Part shown: positions 34,043 through 45,479 of the stretch, piece by piece | How the letters are laid out: every line of letters begins with the position of its first letter | Numbering within the stretch: position 1 is the stretch's first letter | Assembly (NCBI GenBank): GCA_037349315.1 | Contig: JBAIAC010000042.1 | Location: 8,680,001-8,744,000, forward strand | Length of the DNA stretch: 64,000 nucleotides | From: Chelydra serpentina | Lineage: Eukaryota > Chordata > Testudines > Chelydridae | Direction: 5' to 3' | Made by a program: the position numbers and the translations under genes | Notes under the pieces: generated by a model | Databases searched by the model: none | Told to the model about the DNA's origin: nothing | What the model saw: the letters and a program-made list of their open reading frames with translations, nothing else

Positions 34043-37000
34043 CTGAAAGAAACAGGAAGTAACAGATGAAAGAATTACATTAGTAGCGGTATCACGATTG
34101 CTTTTAGGGACAACAGTAAAGTGGGGCCCCTTTTGAGGTAGAGTCTGTGTCTGAGTCAGACCCTGCCTCAAAGAGATTACACTCCAGCTAGACAAGACAG
34201 ACCAAAAAAAGTTTATTATTGTCATTTTACAGAAGGGGGAACTGAGGCTGAAGTGACACACAGACCTGGGGCCTGTAGCTACATTTCAGCCAATACTGGG
34301 GAATTCGGATTGTGCTGCATAGGGTGAGTTGAAATTATGGCCCAGATTAAGGAATCAAGGACTATATTGCTGACAATATGACTCATTCGATGACAGCGAG
34401 TGCTTCTCTCCACACATTCAAACTACCACAAGGGGTGTTTCCCATTAGTAAGCTGGAGTGTCTGCCTCTTCCCCTCTCAGCTGCAAGAAGGAGGATATTT
34501 TTATTTATATATTTACTTGCATTGTAGTCCCACAAAGGGTACATCTACCCTGCCTGTCACAGCAAGACTCCCAGCCCGGTCGAGAGACTCAGTAGCGCTG
34601 TGCAAATAGCTGTGTAGACAATGCTTTCAAGTTATGGCTTGGACTGGAACTTGGGCTCTCAAGCCCACCCGTCTCCCTAGGCTACAGAGCTGGAGCTCCA
34701 GCCCAAGCCGCAAGTTCAGAGCGCTGTCTACACAGCTATTTGTACAGTGCGAGTAAAATCCCCACAGCTTAAGTCTCTCAGCCTGGCCTAGGAGACTCAC
34801 TGCCATGGGCAGCACACTGGCAATGTAGACGTAACCCTAGAGATGAACAATCTAGAGTCCCATTGTCCTAGGTAAAGTACACACACGTAGAATGAAAAGC
34901 TATAGCTATGCCCCCAAAACCGTGCAATTTAAGTACATTCATTTCTCACCCGTCTTCATGAGAGAAGATATTAAACTCCATGAGAGAGTTAAGAAATGAC
35001 ATGTGGAATCCAGCATCCTCATTCATCAAGTCTCCGATCATCTGTACAGCTCCCTGGCTCAATTTCCCTTCTTTAATCAAGTACTCCTAGGAGGGGACGA
35101 AAGTGAGTAAAGTTGTTCTCTCTTTAGATGCAAGAAGCAAATTATGGAGATATCATTGGGGAAAGATTTGACTTTCATGAGGAAGGAGAAGATAAAGGGT
35201 TATTTTCAAGTTTTATATGGTGATGATATTGTTGCCCCTTTTTGGCCTGAGCCATTGTCGATATTCAAGGCCTTGCCTGGTTCTTTCTGTTTGAAGGAGA
35301 GATTGACTATGTGAATCAGGTCTTTCTTTGGTGCAATCCTTCTGTTTAAAAGGAATTGATAGAAAGTCCTTTTTCCCTGAACACGGTAGAAACAATCAAC
35401 AGGAGGCAATGTCCCTTCTCAAAAATCCAAGTCCTTGTTTCCACCAACTGCTGTGACCAAAAAAAATCTCTATACTTTGTTTTCCTCAAAGGGCAATGTT
35501 AACCACGGCTATTCTCTCTTTCTCCTGGTTTTCTCCCCCTCTCACACACAGACAGAGCTGCAAACAACCAACCACCTAACCTCTGCAATCAACCCCCACA
35601 GTTTAGCTTATGATTGGGTTACCCACGCAGCCTGATAGTGCCTTGAGCAGTGGCTTCCACTGTCTCCAGCTATCTTACTCCAGAAAGGAACTTAATTGCT
35701 TCTTCCATTTAACCTGAATGAAATGTGTTTAACATGCCCATCGATTTTAACCAGGTCTGTGGCTAACTTATTGACTAAAGATATGTTTGATGACTGCCAT
35801 TACCACCTTCCAGCATAACAATATTAAAATAATAATTGAAGGAAATATGAAATTTCAGGCGCTAAGTCCTTTATTTTCCATAATCTTGGCCACAAACAAA
35901 ACCCTGCCCACTGAGGCTGCCAAAAGGAGAAGCCAATCCCAATAGACTGTGCAGAGGTTCATAATAAGATGTTTTCCCTCATTCCTTTATTGGTGCTTTG
36001 AATAAAGGACAACCTCGACAGGAAAGTGGCATCATTAAGTTTCATCAGGATAAATAGGTGCATTTTACACCTCTCTCAGAGCAATTATTTCAGACTTTCC
36101 ATAAACATTTGGATTTAAATGTACTCAAAGGCCCATATCCATTACCTTGGTGGAAAAGGAGTCATACCGATCCAGCAACTCATTACAATCTCGGCTCCGG
36201 AACTTCTCTATGACCTGTGTTGGAACCATGCATGGAAACATTCAAAGACAGAAAGAGAAATATGCTCACAAAAACACTGGACCAAATTCTGTTCTCCTAT
36301 CTAACTAGCTAGGTACTTGCATGATATCTGCAGGCTTCATAAACACTGATGGATTTTATTCCCAAAATACTCCTTTGAGGTAGGAAAGAATCAGCTCCAT
36401 TTTACAGAGCACATAGCTATGGCAGCAACTGAACCCAAATCTCTTGAGTCCTACTGCAGTGCCCTATCTACTAGACTCTAATTCCTCTGTGTAGCCATGA
36501 AACCCCCTTGAATGTAACTGAGTTGCATGGCATAGTCTCCAGCCCTGCTGTCATCCAATAGCAGGATTTCATGCCAAATTCTCTGTTTAGGAAACAAAAA
36601 CAGGTGTTTCTTTTCAGAGGTGTTTAGTACCCATCGCTCCGGGGGGATCACATGAATAAAAGAGAAAGGAAAACCAGTGCCAGATCATGTGGTAAATCGC
36701 CCACAAGGAGTATCATATCTACATGCAGGCAGCAATGTAAGGTTCCCCTGACACAGGATGTATTCTGGATTGGAATGGTGTTGAGAAGGGATGTGTTGGG
36801 AAAAGAGAGGGTGAGACCAGCACATACTACAGAATCATAGAATCTCAGGGTTGGAAGGGACCTTAGGAGGTCCTAGTCCAACCTGCTGCTCAAAGCAGGA
36901 CCAATCCCCAATTTTTGCCCCAGATTCCTAAATGGCCCCCTCAGGGATTGAACTCACAACCCTGGGTTTAGTAGGCCAGTGCTCAAACCACTGAGCTATC

Positions 37001-40000
37001 CCTCCCCGCATGTGCTGCACTGCAAGTTAGGGCCATTTTTCAGAATCAGGCCTGGTAATTTACTTTCCTTTATACAATCGACCAATAAACACACCTTCTT
37101 CAGAATTCCTACATAAAGTTCCTTAGCAGATTTGCCTTTCTCTGACGGAGCCAGAGTATAATTCAAGATATCAGGGTTCTGTTTGACATTCCCAGCTGTT
37201 GTCCTGATACCATTAACCAAATACCAGGCGTTGTCATCCATCTCAGAGAACTTGTTTAGCTTAAGGTCGAATTGCCTAATAAATTCACGAACAATACTGC
37301 AAAAGAAAGAAAGGGGAGAGAAAGGGGGAAAGGAGAGCGTCAAAAATAAGAAAATAAATTATACGTTCTACTGGCTATACAAATAATACAGTTGTAAGTA
37401 TGTTATTTATATCATTCCCTTATTGAACTTTCCCGATTCCAACTAACGTTATTAATGCTGTAGGAATATGATAGAGAGATAGAGAGATCCTGATCCTGGT
37501 GTAGACTGATGTAGTTCCATTGACTACAAGGGGGCTACCAGCTATATAATAGCTGAGGGCTTGACATATTGACTGGGAACCACAGATGTTGTATATAATA
37601 ATCTCTTCTGGTTGTTCTGCTTCTAAATTGTAGTCTCAGTTCATGGTAGTTTCCTCTGTAGTTAGGGTACATTTATGGTACTGTTTGTTTGTTTTTAATA
37701 AGCTTTTGTTCCATATAATTGTGCTGAAAAAGATTCTATTCTATGCTATTCTTGTTCTTATCCTTCCTCACAAAACAATTGGGTGCAGTGTTTTATGAAA
37801 CAATGCAATTCATTTCAAATCACTTTGGCTAATTAAGAGCCCATATCTATTGTCTGGCTTTCTTTTGACTCAGGGCCTGATACAACATCCATTAACATAA
37901 ATTGGAATTTTTCCATTGGTTTCATGGAAGGTGGACCATGCACTCACAAGCCACCAGTTCCATAACTAGACCCCAATCCTGAAAACACGTATTGCTCAGT
38001 TCATTGTTTACTATTGGCCAGAATCCCACACAGGTCATTGAGACTAGTCATGGCAGGAAATATTACATCTAGCACAGGTGAAAGTAATTTACAGGATTTA
38101 CCAGTATGCCGGAGTCCTGAGTGGGGGCGTGGCCTCAACCAGAAGAGGCGTGGCATCAACCGGAAGAGGCGATTTAAAGGCTCGGGCGCTCTGGCTGGGA
38201 GTCCTGGCACCTTTAAATCACCCCGGAGCTACCAGCTGCAGAGGTGGCTGGGAGCCCCGGGGCTCAGGGGCAAATTAAAGGGCCCGGGGCTCCGGCTGTC
38301 ACAGAGCTCCAGGCATTTTAAATCCCTGCTGGAGCCAGGCTGCCGGAGCCCCGGGGCTCCAGCAGCCAGGATCAGGCAGGGATTTAAAGGGCCCGGGGCT
38401 CCGGCCGCTGCGGGGAGCCCCGGACCCTTTAAAGCGCCGCCTGAGCCCCACTGCCAGAGCTCTGGTGGCGCTTTAAAGGGCCCGGGGCTCCCCACAGCGG
38501 CCGGAGCCCCGGGCCCTTTAAATCCCCGCCAGAGCCCTGCCGCCGCTAAAAGCAAGTTCTTTTAGGATGCTTGATCTCATCCATAACTATAGCAGAATTC
38601 TGCAAAACTGGGTTGTTCCTTACATGGCTGAGGAGTGGAAAATGTATTACCTGTGGGTGCTTGGCAAACGCATGGCTCCCAACTCCACGTACCAATCTTG
38701 TTTCTCATCTCGATAGGTCTTGATTCGTCCTCCCACACGACCACTGGTTTCCAGAACTGTAACCTAGGAACAAGCATGGAACATCATTTCCACTCACTTA
38801 TGTGGCACCTGCATAATTTTAGGCACAAAGGACAAAACTTTAAAACCTTGGTGACTAAAATTAGGTGACTGAATCTACATTCAGGCACCTAAATAAGTGT
38901 CCTGATGGCTCTGCACCTACCAGTTCCTAACATTATGTTCATTGCACTTCTGAAAATTGCACCCATTTATTTAAGGTGGGATTTTCAAAAGCGCTCCATC
39001 TTGGGGAACTGCACCACTGCAGTCAATGGGAGGAGAGTGATGTCAACTGTGCATCTGAAAATCTGAGAGCCCAGCTACACTCCCAGGGTTTGTCGGCCTA
39101 GCTGTGTTGGTCAGGGGTATGAAAAAACCACACATCCCAAGCAATGTAAGTATGCTGGCAAAACCCCCAGTGTAAACATAGCTAGGACAACACAAGAGTG
39201 CTTCTGTTGATGCAACTAATGCCATTTGGAGACGTGGAGTCACCATACTGACAGAAAAAACTCATTCTGTCAGCATAAGCTGCATCTAAACTAGGCGGCT
39301 CTGCTGGAATAGCTATCTTGGCAACGAATTTGTAGTTTAGGCAAGGTCTGAGCCTTACATGCCAGCATAAGGATTTTGAAGGAAGATTTTTCTCAAGCTG
39401 CATCTAACTGTCATTGTGCTTTTGAAAACCTTCCTGTAGGTGCTTAACTTTAAGCACTCAAGTTTGTACATTTTGCCTGTTAGTTTTCCAAAGCATCAGG
39501 GTCCTCAGAATTCACAAATAACTTAAACTGGGATTTTTAACTCCTTGGGCTTCTACACACATCCCGGCCTTAAAGCCAAATGGATTTATGTGGGAGTTAA
39601 ATAGTTCATAAGTCTTGCACTGACTCCTCTGTAAACAGGGATGAAGATCATTTAAAGGTATGTCTCCACTGGGCTGAAATTCACCCCTGTTATTTGTGGC
39701 ATGAAAAAAACATAAAAAGAAGGCAGAGTGAAGGCTACCAATAGCATATCAACTTTCCCATGCTTAGATTTCTGTGAGAGAACGTATGCACTGTAATGAT
39801 ATTGAAATTTGAAAGTACATTCCTATAACTTGCCACTTTAACTCACTGTGCGGCCCGCGTGAGGGTGAGTGGTGAGCTCACTGTGCAGCCCGTGGGGGGG
39901 TGAGTAGACAAGGGTTGCAGCTGTCTGGAGGTGCCTGCCTTCCACACCTTCCTCATTCACACCTCATTCATTCAACAGAGATTTATCTACAACTGCATTG

Positions 40001-41114
40001 ATTGACTGTTGTGTGCAGTAATACAGTGACCCCCTGGGGGTGTGAAGAGGGGTGTGATGGTGGGGCCGAGCGGGAATGGGGCATGTCCTATTTTACTGCT
40101 ATGATCTGGTCACCCTATGTGTGATGTTTCTTTCCCCCTCTATAGGCTTCCACACCCCAGTGCTGGGGAAGGAGGGGTTGTTTCCACGTTGCGTTGTTTC
40201 CCCAGCACTGGGCGGGGGGGGTGTTTCTGCGGAGTCGGGGAGTTTCGGCCCTCAGCTGTTTTCTTTGGAGTAATATGGCCCTCACCGCTTTATGAGTTGT
40301 GCAGGCCTGTTCTAATGGATAGGGTTATTTTGAAACTGTAGCTTTTGGGGTATTTGTTCCCCTTGCTATTTCTTATTATAGTTACTGTAACTCCTCCAGC
40401 TTTAAATTAACAAAGGTTCAGGGAAATGTTCCAAGACAGAAATGGGAAGAAAGAGCCTAAATCCTATTGAAATACAATGGGAGTTGGGTACTTAAGTCCC
40501 ATTATTGCCTTTGAAAAATCATAGAATATCAGGGTTGGAAGGTCATCTAGACCAACCCTCTGCTCAAAGCAGGACCAATCTCCAATTTTTTTTGCCCCAG
40601 ATCTCCAAATGGTCCCCTTAAGGATTGAACTCACAACCCTGGGTTTAGCAGGCTAATGCTCAAACCACTGAGCTATCCCCCCATTGACAAAGAAAGAAAA
40701 TCTCTTTCTTTGTCAATAAGCTTTCTTTCTTTCTTTCTTTCTTTCTTTCGTCTTGTGAATTCCCCTTGTTTCATTTTAACCATTCTTTAGCCTAATAACC
40801 TTTATTACTCAGAAAAGAAATAATGAAAAATACTCAAGGCAGCACTGACTCCCTGCCTTGCTCTGACATCTCTCTGTGCATAGAATTACCGTGTGACCGG
40901 CATCTCTGAGCAGTTTGGCAGCAGTGAGTCCACTTATGCCTGCCCCTACGATGACCACCTTCACTGGATGAGCTGCCTTTCCGAGCCCATTTTCAGCAAT
41001 TTTCACCAGCTCATCGTAGTCGGGATCATCAAGGCAAGGTTCGGGATATCTAGAGAAACTCTCAGACCATAGTACAGCCACAAGGAGAAACAGCCTGGAA
41101 AGCGCTGGGGACAT
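33181..41114 (-). CDS. LAAO: L-amino-acid oxidase, copy B (six coding exons)
   Basis: Second intact LAAO gene, tail to tail with the copy ending at 19920. Coding exons on the minus strand: 41114-40890, 38763-38651, 37296-37095, 36214-36146, 35086-34950 and 34042-33181. Every exon has exactly the length and phase of its partner, and all splice sites are GT-AG. About 535 residues, differing at roughly 25 positions. Same signal-like segment; the FAD dinucleotide motif is GAGISG (57-62); [20 protein letters not shown] and the three sequons are kept; residue 484 is Gly, the family-typical state beside the active-site Trp. Introns carry SINE and other insertions absent from the other copy. An in-frame upstream ATG at 41201 and a spliced one at 44071 are alternative starts. 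Since both reading frames are undamaged, neither copy looks like a pseudogene. Confidence 0.93.
34540..34840. repeat. MITE-like repeat in LAAO copy B intron
   Basis: Partner of 18295-18530 in inverted orientation; ends tgtagacgtaaccctag on the plus strand. Confidence 0.5.
34950..35086 (-). CDS. LAAO: LAAO copy B, exon 6
   Basis: 137 bp, acceptor ctcctag, donor gtgaga. Translated product identical to that of copy A. Confidence 0.92.
36146..36214 (-). CDS. LAAO: LAAO copy B, exon 5
   Basis: 69 bp, phase 0-0, donor gtaatg. Encodes [18 protein letters not shown] and so on; five replacements in 23 residues relative to copy A, all in the first half. Confidence 0.9.
36833..37008 (-). mobile_element. 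Cry-type SINE in LAAO copy B intron
   Basis: CR1-like end (aatcatagaatctcagggttggaa) followed by the tRNA-like head in reverse. Absent from the matching intron of copy A. Confidence 0.87.
37095..37296 (-). CDS. LAAO: LAAO copy B, exon 4
   Basis: 202 bp; acceptor cttttgcag, donor gtgtgt. Encodes [13 protein letters not shown] and DNAWYLVN. Six replacements relative to copy A; the acidic EM pair replaces QT before DDNAW. Confidence 0.92.
38080..38545. mobile_element. GC-rich insertion in LAAO copy B intron
   Basis: Interrupts intron sequence that is continuous in copy A (around 15235-15255). Made of units around tttaaagggcccggggctcc like the hAT MITEs at 9485 and 20903, but with different ends (gtaatttacaggatttaccag side and gccgccgctaaaagc side). 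No clear target duplication seen. Confidence 0.65.
38651..38763 (-). CDS. LAAO: LAAO copy B, exon 3
   Basis: 113 bp, donor and acceptor conserved with copy A. Encodes GRVGGR and MRLP; differs from copy A by Arg to Lys and Gly to Asp. Confidence 0.92.
39838..40309. mobile_element. hAT-like insertion in LAAO copy B intron
   Basis: Right end gcaggcctg is followed by ttctaatg (40310-40317), the reverse complement of the target cattagaa used by the MITE at 13283 in copy A. Interior unrelated to that MITE. The other end is degraded. Confidence 0.6.
40516..40685 (-). mobile_element. Cry-type SINE in LAAO copy B intron
   Basis: aatcatagaatatcagggttggaa at the tail side and ccactgagctatcccccc at the head side. 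Not present beside the (GAAA)n of copy A. Confidence 0.85.
40686..40750. repeat. Small hairpin plus (CTTT)n
   Basis: ttgacaaagaaag and ctttctttgtcaa form an inverted repeat, followed by about eight ctt t units; partner of the (GAAA)n at 12971. Confidence 0.85.
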
Positions 41115-41203
41115 ATGGACAAAGAGAAGTGAGGTGTAGTTAATGAATAATGCAGTCAGGGAAGCAAACTCATGCTCTGAAACCCAGATGGAAGGTGGCA
41201 TCC
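40890..41203 (-). CDS. LAAO: LAAO copy B, exon 2 (first main coding exon)
   Basis: Acceptor atttcag precedes 41203; the donor gtaatt starts at 40889. ATGs at 41201 and 41114 are in frame. The methionine seen in copy A just before the LFFVHMSP segment is Ser here, so only 41201 and 41114 are shared start candidates in this exon. Confidence 0.88.
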
Positions 41204-41739
41204 CTGAAATGACACCAATCAGCCCACAGCAGAGCTAAAATCCATACAAGGGTGTGCAGCAAACCAGGCTTGAGTATTGCCAGATGATACATAAGAGAAA
41301 ACCAGCTCCTAACAATACCAGTATACAAAGACGATCATTTTAAGGTATGTCTACACTGGAGATGGATGTGTCATTTCCAGCTTGAGTAGACAGACCTGTT
41401 CTCCCTCTTATTGAGCTAGCATGCTAAAAATAGAATGGTATCCACAGCAGTGGAAGCATGGGGTGGGGAGGAGTATAGTCCTAGGATCTTGGACAGAATC
41501 ATATTAGGGGCCAGTATCCCTTCCTGCTGCCCACACCTCTCCATGGTTACCCTCAGATTATGAGATCTTTGGGGAATGGGATGTCATTTAAAACATCTTT
41601 GCACAGTGCCTAGCACAATGAAGGTGAGAGGGCTGGGTGAGACCTCTTGGATCCACCACACATGGAGTCATCGACAGCCTAGGTAGAGAATCTCAAATAT
41701 ATAATGTCTTCCCTGCACATTTATATCTGCCCCTGGACA

Positions 41740-41860
41740 TTTCCACTGCTTGCATCCGATGAAGTGGGTATTCACCCACGAAAGCTTATGCTCCAATACC
41801 TCTGTTAGTCTATAAGGTGCCACAGGACCCTTTGTCGCTTCAAATATATAACTCATCTCT
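41740..41860 (+). repeat. Dispersed vertebrate repeat copy
   Basis: gatgaagtgggtattcaccc followed by cacgaaagcttatgctccaa and gttagtctataaggtgcc; same family as 42820-43200. Family name not recalled with certainty. Confidence 0.7.
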
Positions 41861-42819
41861 GGTAGACTATGTGTCAGTCCCACCCGTGATGTGCGATACC
41901 CGAGCCCTAGGGATAGGGTAACAACCTGGGGAGAGGAGCTGCAATGTAATGAACATAATGGGCAAGAGTTTCAGAAGTGATGTTGTGTGACCAGCTTGGG
42001 ACACTTGAAAAAGGGCTGATTTTCAGATCGTAGGTGTCCAGCCTTTTCTGAATAATGAAGCCCTTTTAAGATGCCTCAACTGGGACACACTGAAATTGCT
42101 CTTTACCCTGTAGCTAAACCACAAGACATGGGCTTGATGCAAGAATTACAAGATGAAATTCTATGTCTTGCATTAGGCAGGAGTCAGACTAGAAGATCAC
42201 AATGGTCCCCTCTGGACTTAGGGTCTGTGAAATAATAAGGCATGCAAAATCACTAGCCATTGTTAAAAGTCTCGGCCCAAAAGACACAAAATCTTTGTTA
42301 ACTTTAAGGTCTTGTCCACATTGCAGATCTTTTCCCAAAAAATTCAAACCAGTTTCAAAATCAGCTGGAGCCACAGAGTCGATACGTTTGTTGTTGGCCA
42401 TGATCATATTTATGACCAGTTTAAATAATGTGGCTATTAGGAGGCTTAAGTAAACCAGTTATAAGAATGATTCTGGCTGCTTGAGCCTTGTCTACATTGG
42501 GGCTCTAACTAGTTTCAAACTGATTTTAAAACCAATTTGAACCTTTTAATACATTTCCCCAGTGTGGACAAGATTGTAGTGAAGGGTGCTACTTTACTTT
42601 AAAGTTCAAAAGTATTTATAACAAGGAATATTAAAGACATTTAAATAAAACTTTAAGGCACAGTGGGCGAGATTTTCAAAAGCGCTCAGTGTTGACCTAA
42701 ATTTGCTACCACTAAAGTCATTGAATCTCTACACTGCTACAGTGCTTTTATTCCATTAGCTATTCTGGAAATATTGGTGATTAAACCTCTCTATGCTCCT
42801 CAAATAAATTTATTGGGGG

Positions 42820-43203
42820 ATAAGAGTGCGTGGGCTAGAACCCACTTCATCAGATGCATAGAGCCCATGAAGCCACTTTGTCAGATGGGGGAAGGATAGC
42901 TCAGTGGTTTGAGCATTGGCCTGCTAAACCCAGGGTTATGAGTTCAATTCTTGAGGGGGCCATTTAGGGATCTGGGGCAAAATTTGGGGATTGGTCCTGC
43001 TTTGAGCAGGGGGTTTGACTAGATGACCTCCTAAGGTCCCTTCTAACCCTGATATTCTATGCATAGAGCCCATGAACCCACTTCATCAGATGCATAGAGC
43101 CCATGAAAGCTTATGCCCAAATAAATTTGTTAGTCTCTAAGGTACCACATGTACTCCTCATTCTTTTTGCGGATACAGACTAACACAACTACCACTCTGA
43201 AAC
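42820..43203 (+). repeat. Dispersed repeat interrupted by a SINE
   Basis: Pieces aacccacttcatcagatg, ccatgaaagcttatgccc and gatacagactaacacaac flank the SINE. The 31-bp block catagagcccatgaa... occurs on both sides of the SINE (42858 and 43063), likely a long target duplication. Confidence 0.7.
42888..43065 (+). mobile_element. Cry-type SINE, plus strand
   Basis: Complete reading direction: tRNA-like head with A box tagctcagtggtttgagc (42898-42915) and B box ggttatgagttcaattc (42934-42950), then a CR1-like tail ending ccctgatattctatg. This tRNA head plus CR1 tail is the Cry SINE architecture of cryptodiran turtles. Confidence 0.9.
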
Positions 43204-44058
43204 CTGTCAAATAAATTTAGTTTTCTAGAAATGCCCTGAGAAACATCAGGGTAGATCAGAGCCCATTCAGAACAATCCTTTAAACTATAAACAGATTCAG
43301 CAGCAATGCATATACATTCAGTTCTCAGTGAAGAGAAGCACAGTTCAAGATTTTTCAGTTTCAGGTAGAAGCTATTACCCAAAGAACCACAGAATAAGAT
43401 TTTTTTTTTCTTCCCTTCTCAAACAAGGACCAGTTTCACTCAAGAAACTAAACAGTACCAAACATTTCCTTTGGACAACATGAGTTGCTTTAAACCCTGA
43501 TCTTACAAGCCTGATTCACATAAGGAGTCTCATGGAATCATTGTTGGCATTGGAACAGTGTCCCTGATCCGCGCCCCAGCCTTGAACAGTTGTAAGTGGG
43601 AACCCCCAGCATATTATTGGATGGCACTTTCTCCAAGGGTTACATGGTATTAACAGCAATCGATGCATTTAGAGTCCTACAGTCTAATCCTGCTGCCATT
43701 GAAGTTAAAGGCAAAATTGACATTGCTTTCAGTCACTCAGGATCAAGCCCTTAGTGTGACCAAATTTTCCCATAAAATACCCACAAAGGTGGGTATGCAT
43801 TCTCTTTTTTAAAAAATCACATTGCCACCAAGAGGGCGTGATCCAAGGCTCATGGAAATCAGTGGGAATCAACTTCAAGGGAGCAGAAAGGGGCACTGAA
43901 AAACAAAGCCCAAGACATATTCATCTACAAAAGAGCGAAAAAAAGTGAGAGGTTACAAAAAAGAGAAAGATGCAAAACAAGAAAGCAGCTGAAGATGAAC
44001 TAACACACATCCTTTCCTAGCCCCAAAGCAATTCTCCCAGTGCAGCAGTTTCACTTAC

Positions 44059-44088
44059 AGAATCTGCCCATGTTTCCACCAGCAGCAC
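44059..44088 (-). other. LAAO: LAAO copy B, leader exon 1 (predicted)
   Basis: Short conserved stretch ending at donor gtaagtg (from 44058). ATG at 44071 has A at -3 and G at +4 and would splice in frame to the exon at 41203. Intron 1 is about 2.9 kb here against 0.85 kb in copy A because of repeat insertions. Confidence 0.6.
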
Positions 44089-44111
44089 TAGTCAGCTTGT
44101 GAGCACTTTCA

Positions 44112-44118
44112 TTTTATA
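44112..44118 (-). promoter_or_regulatory. TATA box of LAAO copy B
   Basis: tataaaa read on the minus strand, about 30 bp upstream of the predicted leader exon; homologous in position to the box at 11611. Confidence 0.65.
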
Positions 44119-44350
44119 GCCTGAACCAGCCAGTCTCAGGGAGAAAAAAAAAAGTGGTTCAAAATTTCCAACCAATCAGTATATTCCAAATACTGAGAGA
44201 GACATAATTAATAATTCTAGGGGAAATGAATTTCCAGTCTGACACAATTCTGTGTATCTTTCTGTCCCACCCTTTGTTCAGAAGACACCAGGTGACTGGT
44301 CAGTCCCACACATGTATACATCTATCTGTCTTCCTCTCAGCAGACATAGT

Positions 44351-44909
44351 ACAATGCCTAATTCTGTAATTTGGCAAACCCTCTATGGATTTTTCTGCTA
44401 TTGCCCCCCTAAATCTGAAGAAATCTGTGCAAGGCACAGGGGAAAATTGATAATACTCCTGCAAGCAGTTAAACATCCCTCACTTTGCATCCCTCCATTG
44501 GATCCCCTTGTCTTCCCTGTCAAGGCCAATCATGGCCTATCCCCACTTCACCTATCATCTTTCATTTGATATCTAAATGTCAGCTCTCGGCTCTGATCGG
44601 CCCATACCAGCCTCCTTGCCTACTTGTTTTCAGAGAAGCACCTGTATGCTTTCTCCCCTTCTGCCCCTTGTGTCTGCTAGCAGCTCCTCATAAACATCCA
44701 CAGGGCTATCTCATTATCCTCCTTCAAAACCCTCCTTACAAATTTCCTTTGCTGTAATACCTTAAAAAAAAAGCTGACAATGGTTAGACAGCAGCCTGTC
44801 ATGCTGATCCGTTCAATTATTTTCTTGTACTCCCCTGGTTGTCTGCTTGTAACCATCTCTTGCCCCTTGTCTTATACTTAGATTGTAAACTCCTTGTAGC
44901 AGGGGGTGT
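44351..44909. other. No recognised feature
   Basis: Flanks the outer edge of arm B; short open frames without family features. Confidence 0.4.
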
Positions 44910-45306
44910 TGTCATGGACTTGCAGGACTCGTGCTCTCTCTTAGCTCCGTACAGTCCCTGGGAGGAACCCCCTTCAGTGTGACAGCCCTTTTTGGGGGTC
45001 CACTCTCTCGGGGGTTAAGCCATAGGCCCCTCTGCCTCCCAGAACCACACCTCTATGAGCCCTCAACATGCCTGTCTCTTGCCATGGACCCCTCAGGGAG
45101 TTCACTTGCTCTGGACCCCCAGGGCCTCCACACCCAGCGGGAATAATGCAACCCCGACTGCTAGACTGGAGTGATTCTCAGACAGCATAAAACAGGAGGG
45201 TTTATTGCACGTCTGATCACAGCATAGGAAACTCTCAGGGCCTCAGGCCTACAATCCCTCAGCACAGTACATCTAGGTCTCTCCAGCCTGCAGGTGGGCT
45301 CTGGCT
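44910..45306 (-). mobile_element. LTR-like fragment
   Basis: tgtcatggacttgcaggactcg start and, on the minus strand, an aataaa (near 45200) resemble an LTR; the other end and target duplication were not found. Confidence 0.4.
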
Positions 45307-45475
45307 AGGGTGACCAGGTGTCCGGTTTTCAACTGGAACACCCGGTCAAAAAGGGACCCTGGCAGCTCCGGTCGGCAGTGCTGTGGCGCTAAAGAAGGCT
45401 AGTCCCTATCTGTCCTGTGGGAACTGGCCAATAGGAGCTGGGGTGGGAGGGGGGTGTTGCCTACGGACAAGAGCA
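45307..45475 (+). mobile_element. hAT-like repeat fragment
   Basis: ctagggtgaccaggtgtccgg with the internal inverted block aacacccggtcaaaaaggg; abundant type of nonautonomous element, second end unclear. Confidence 0.45.
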
Positions 45476-45479
45476 GCGC

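Larger units (their letters stand above)
32402..44350. repeat. Inverted-repeat arm B carrying LAAO copy B
   Basis: Reverse-complement partner of 11340-20699. It is longer because of about 2 kb of extra sequence in intron 1, a GC-rich insert at 38080-38545 and a SINE at 36833-37008. Its inner end continues into 32336-32401 and the CA-rich tract, which match 22059-22130 and 23362-23465 in inverted orientation. Confidence 0.9.

Noticed and set aside
38014..38565. 183-residue Gly/Pro/Ala-rich frame
   Set aside because: Falls in the GC-rich repeat array; both strands are open for the same compositional reason.
42898..42950. Possible tRNA gene
   Set aside because: A and B boxes are present but the sequence continues into a CR1-like tail and lacks a proper acceptor stem; it is a SINE head.
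11340..44350. The inverted gene pair as an assembly artefact
   Set aside because: The arms differ by many substitutions, different repeat insertions and one-sided SINEs, more than expected of alleles or duplicated contigs; not fully excluded without reads.
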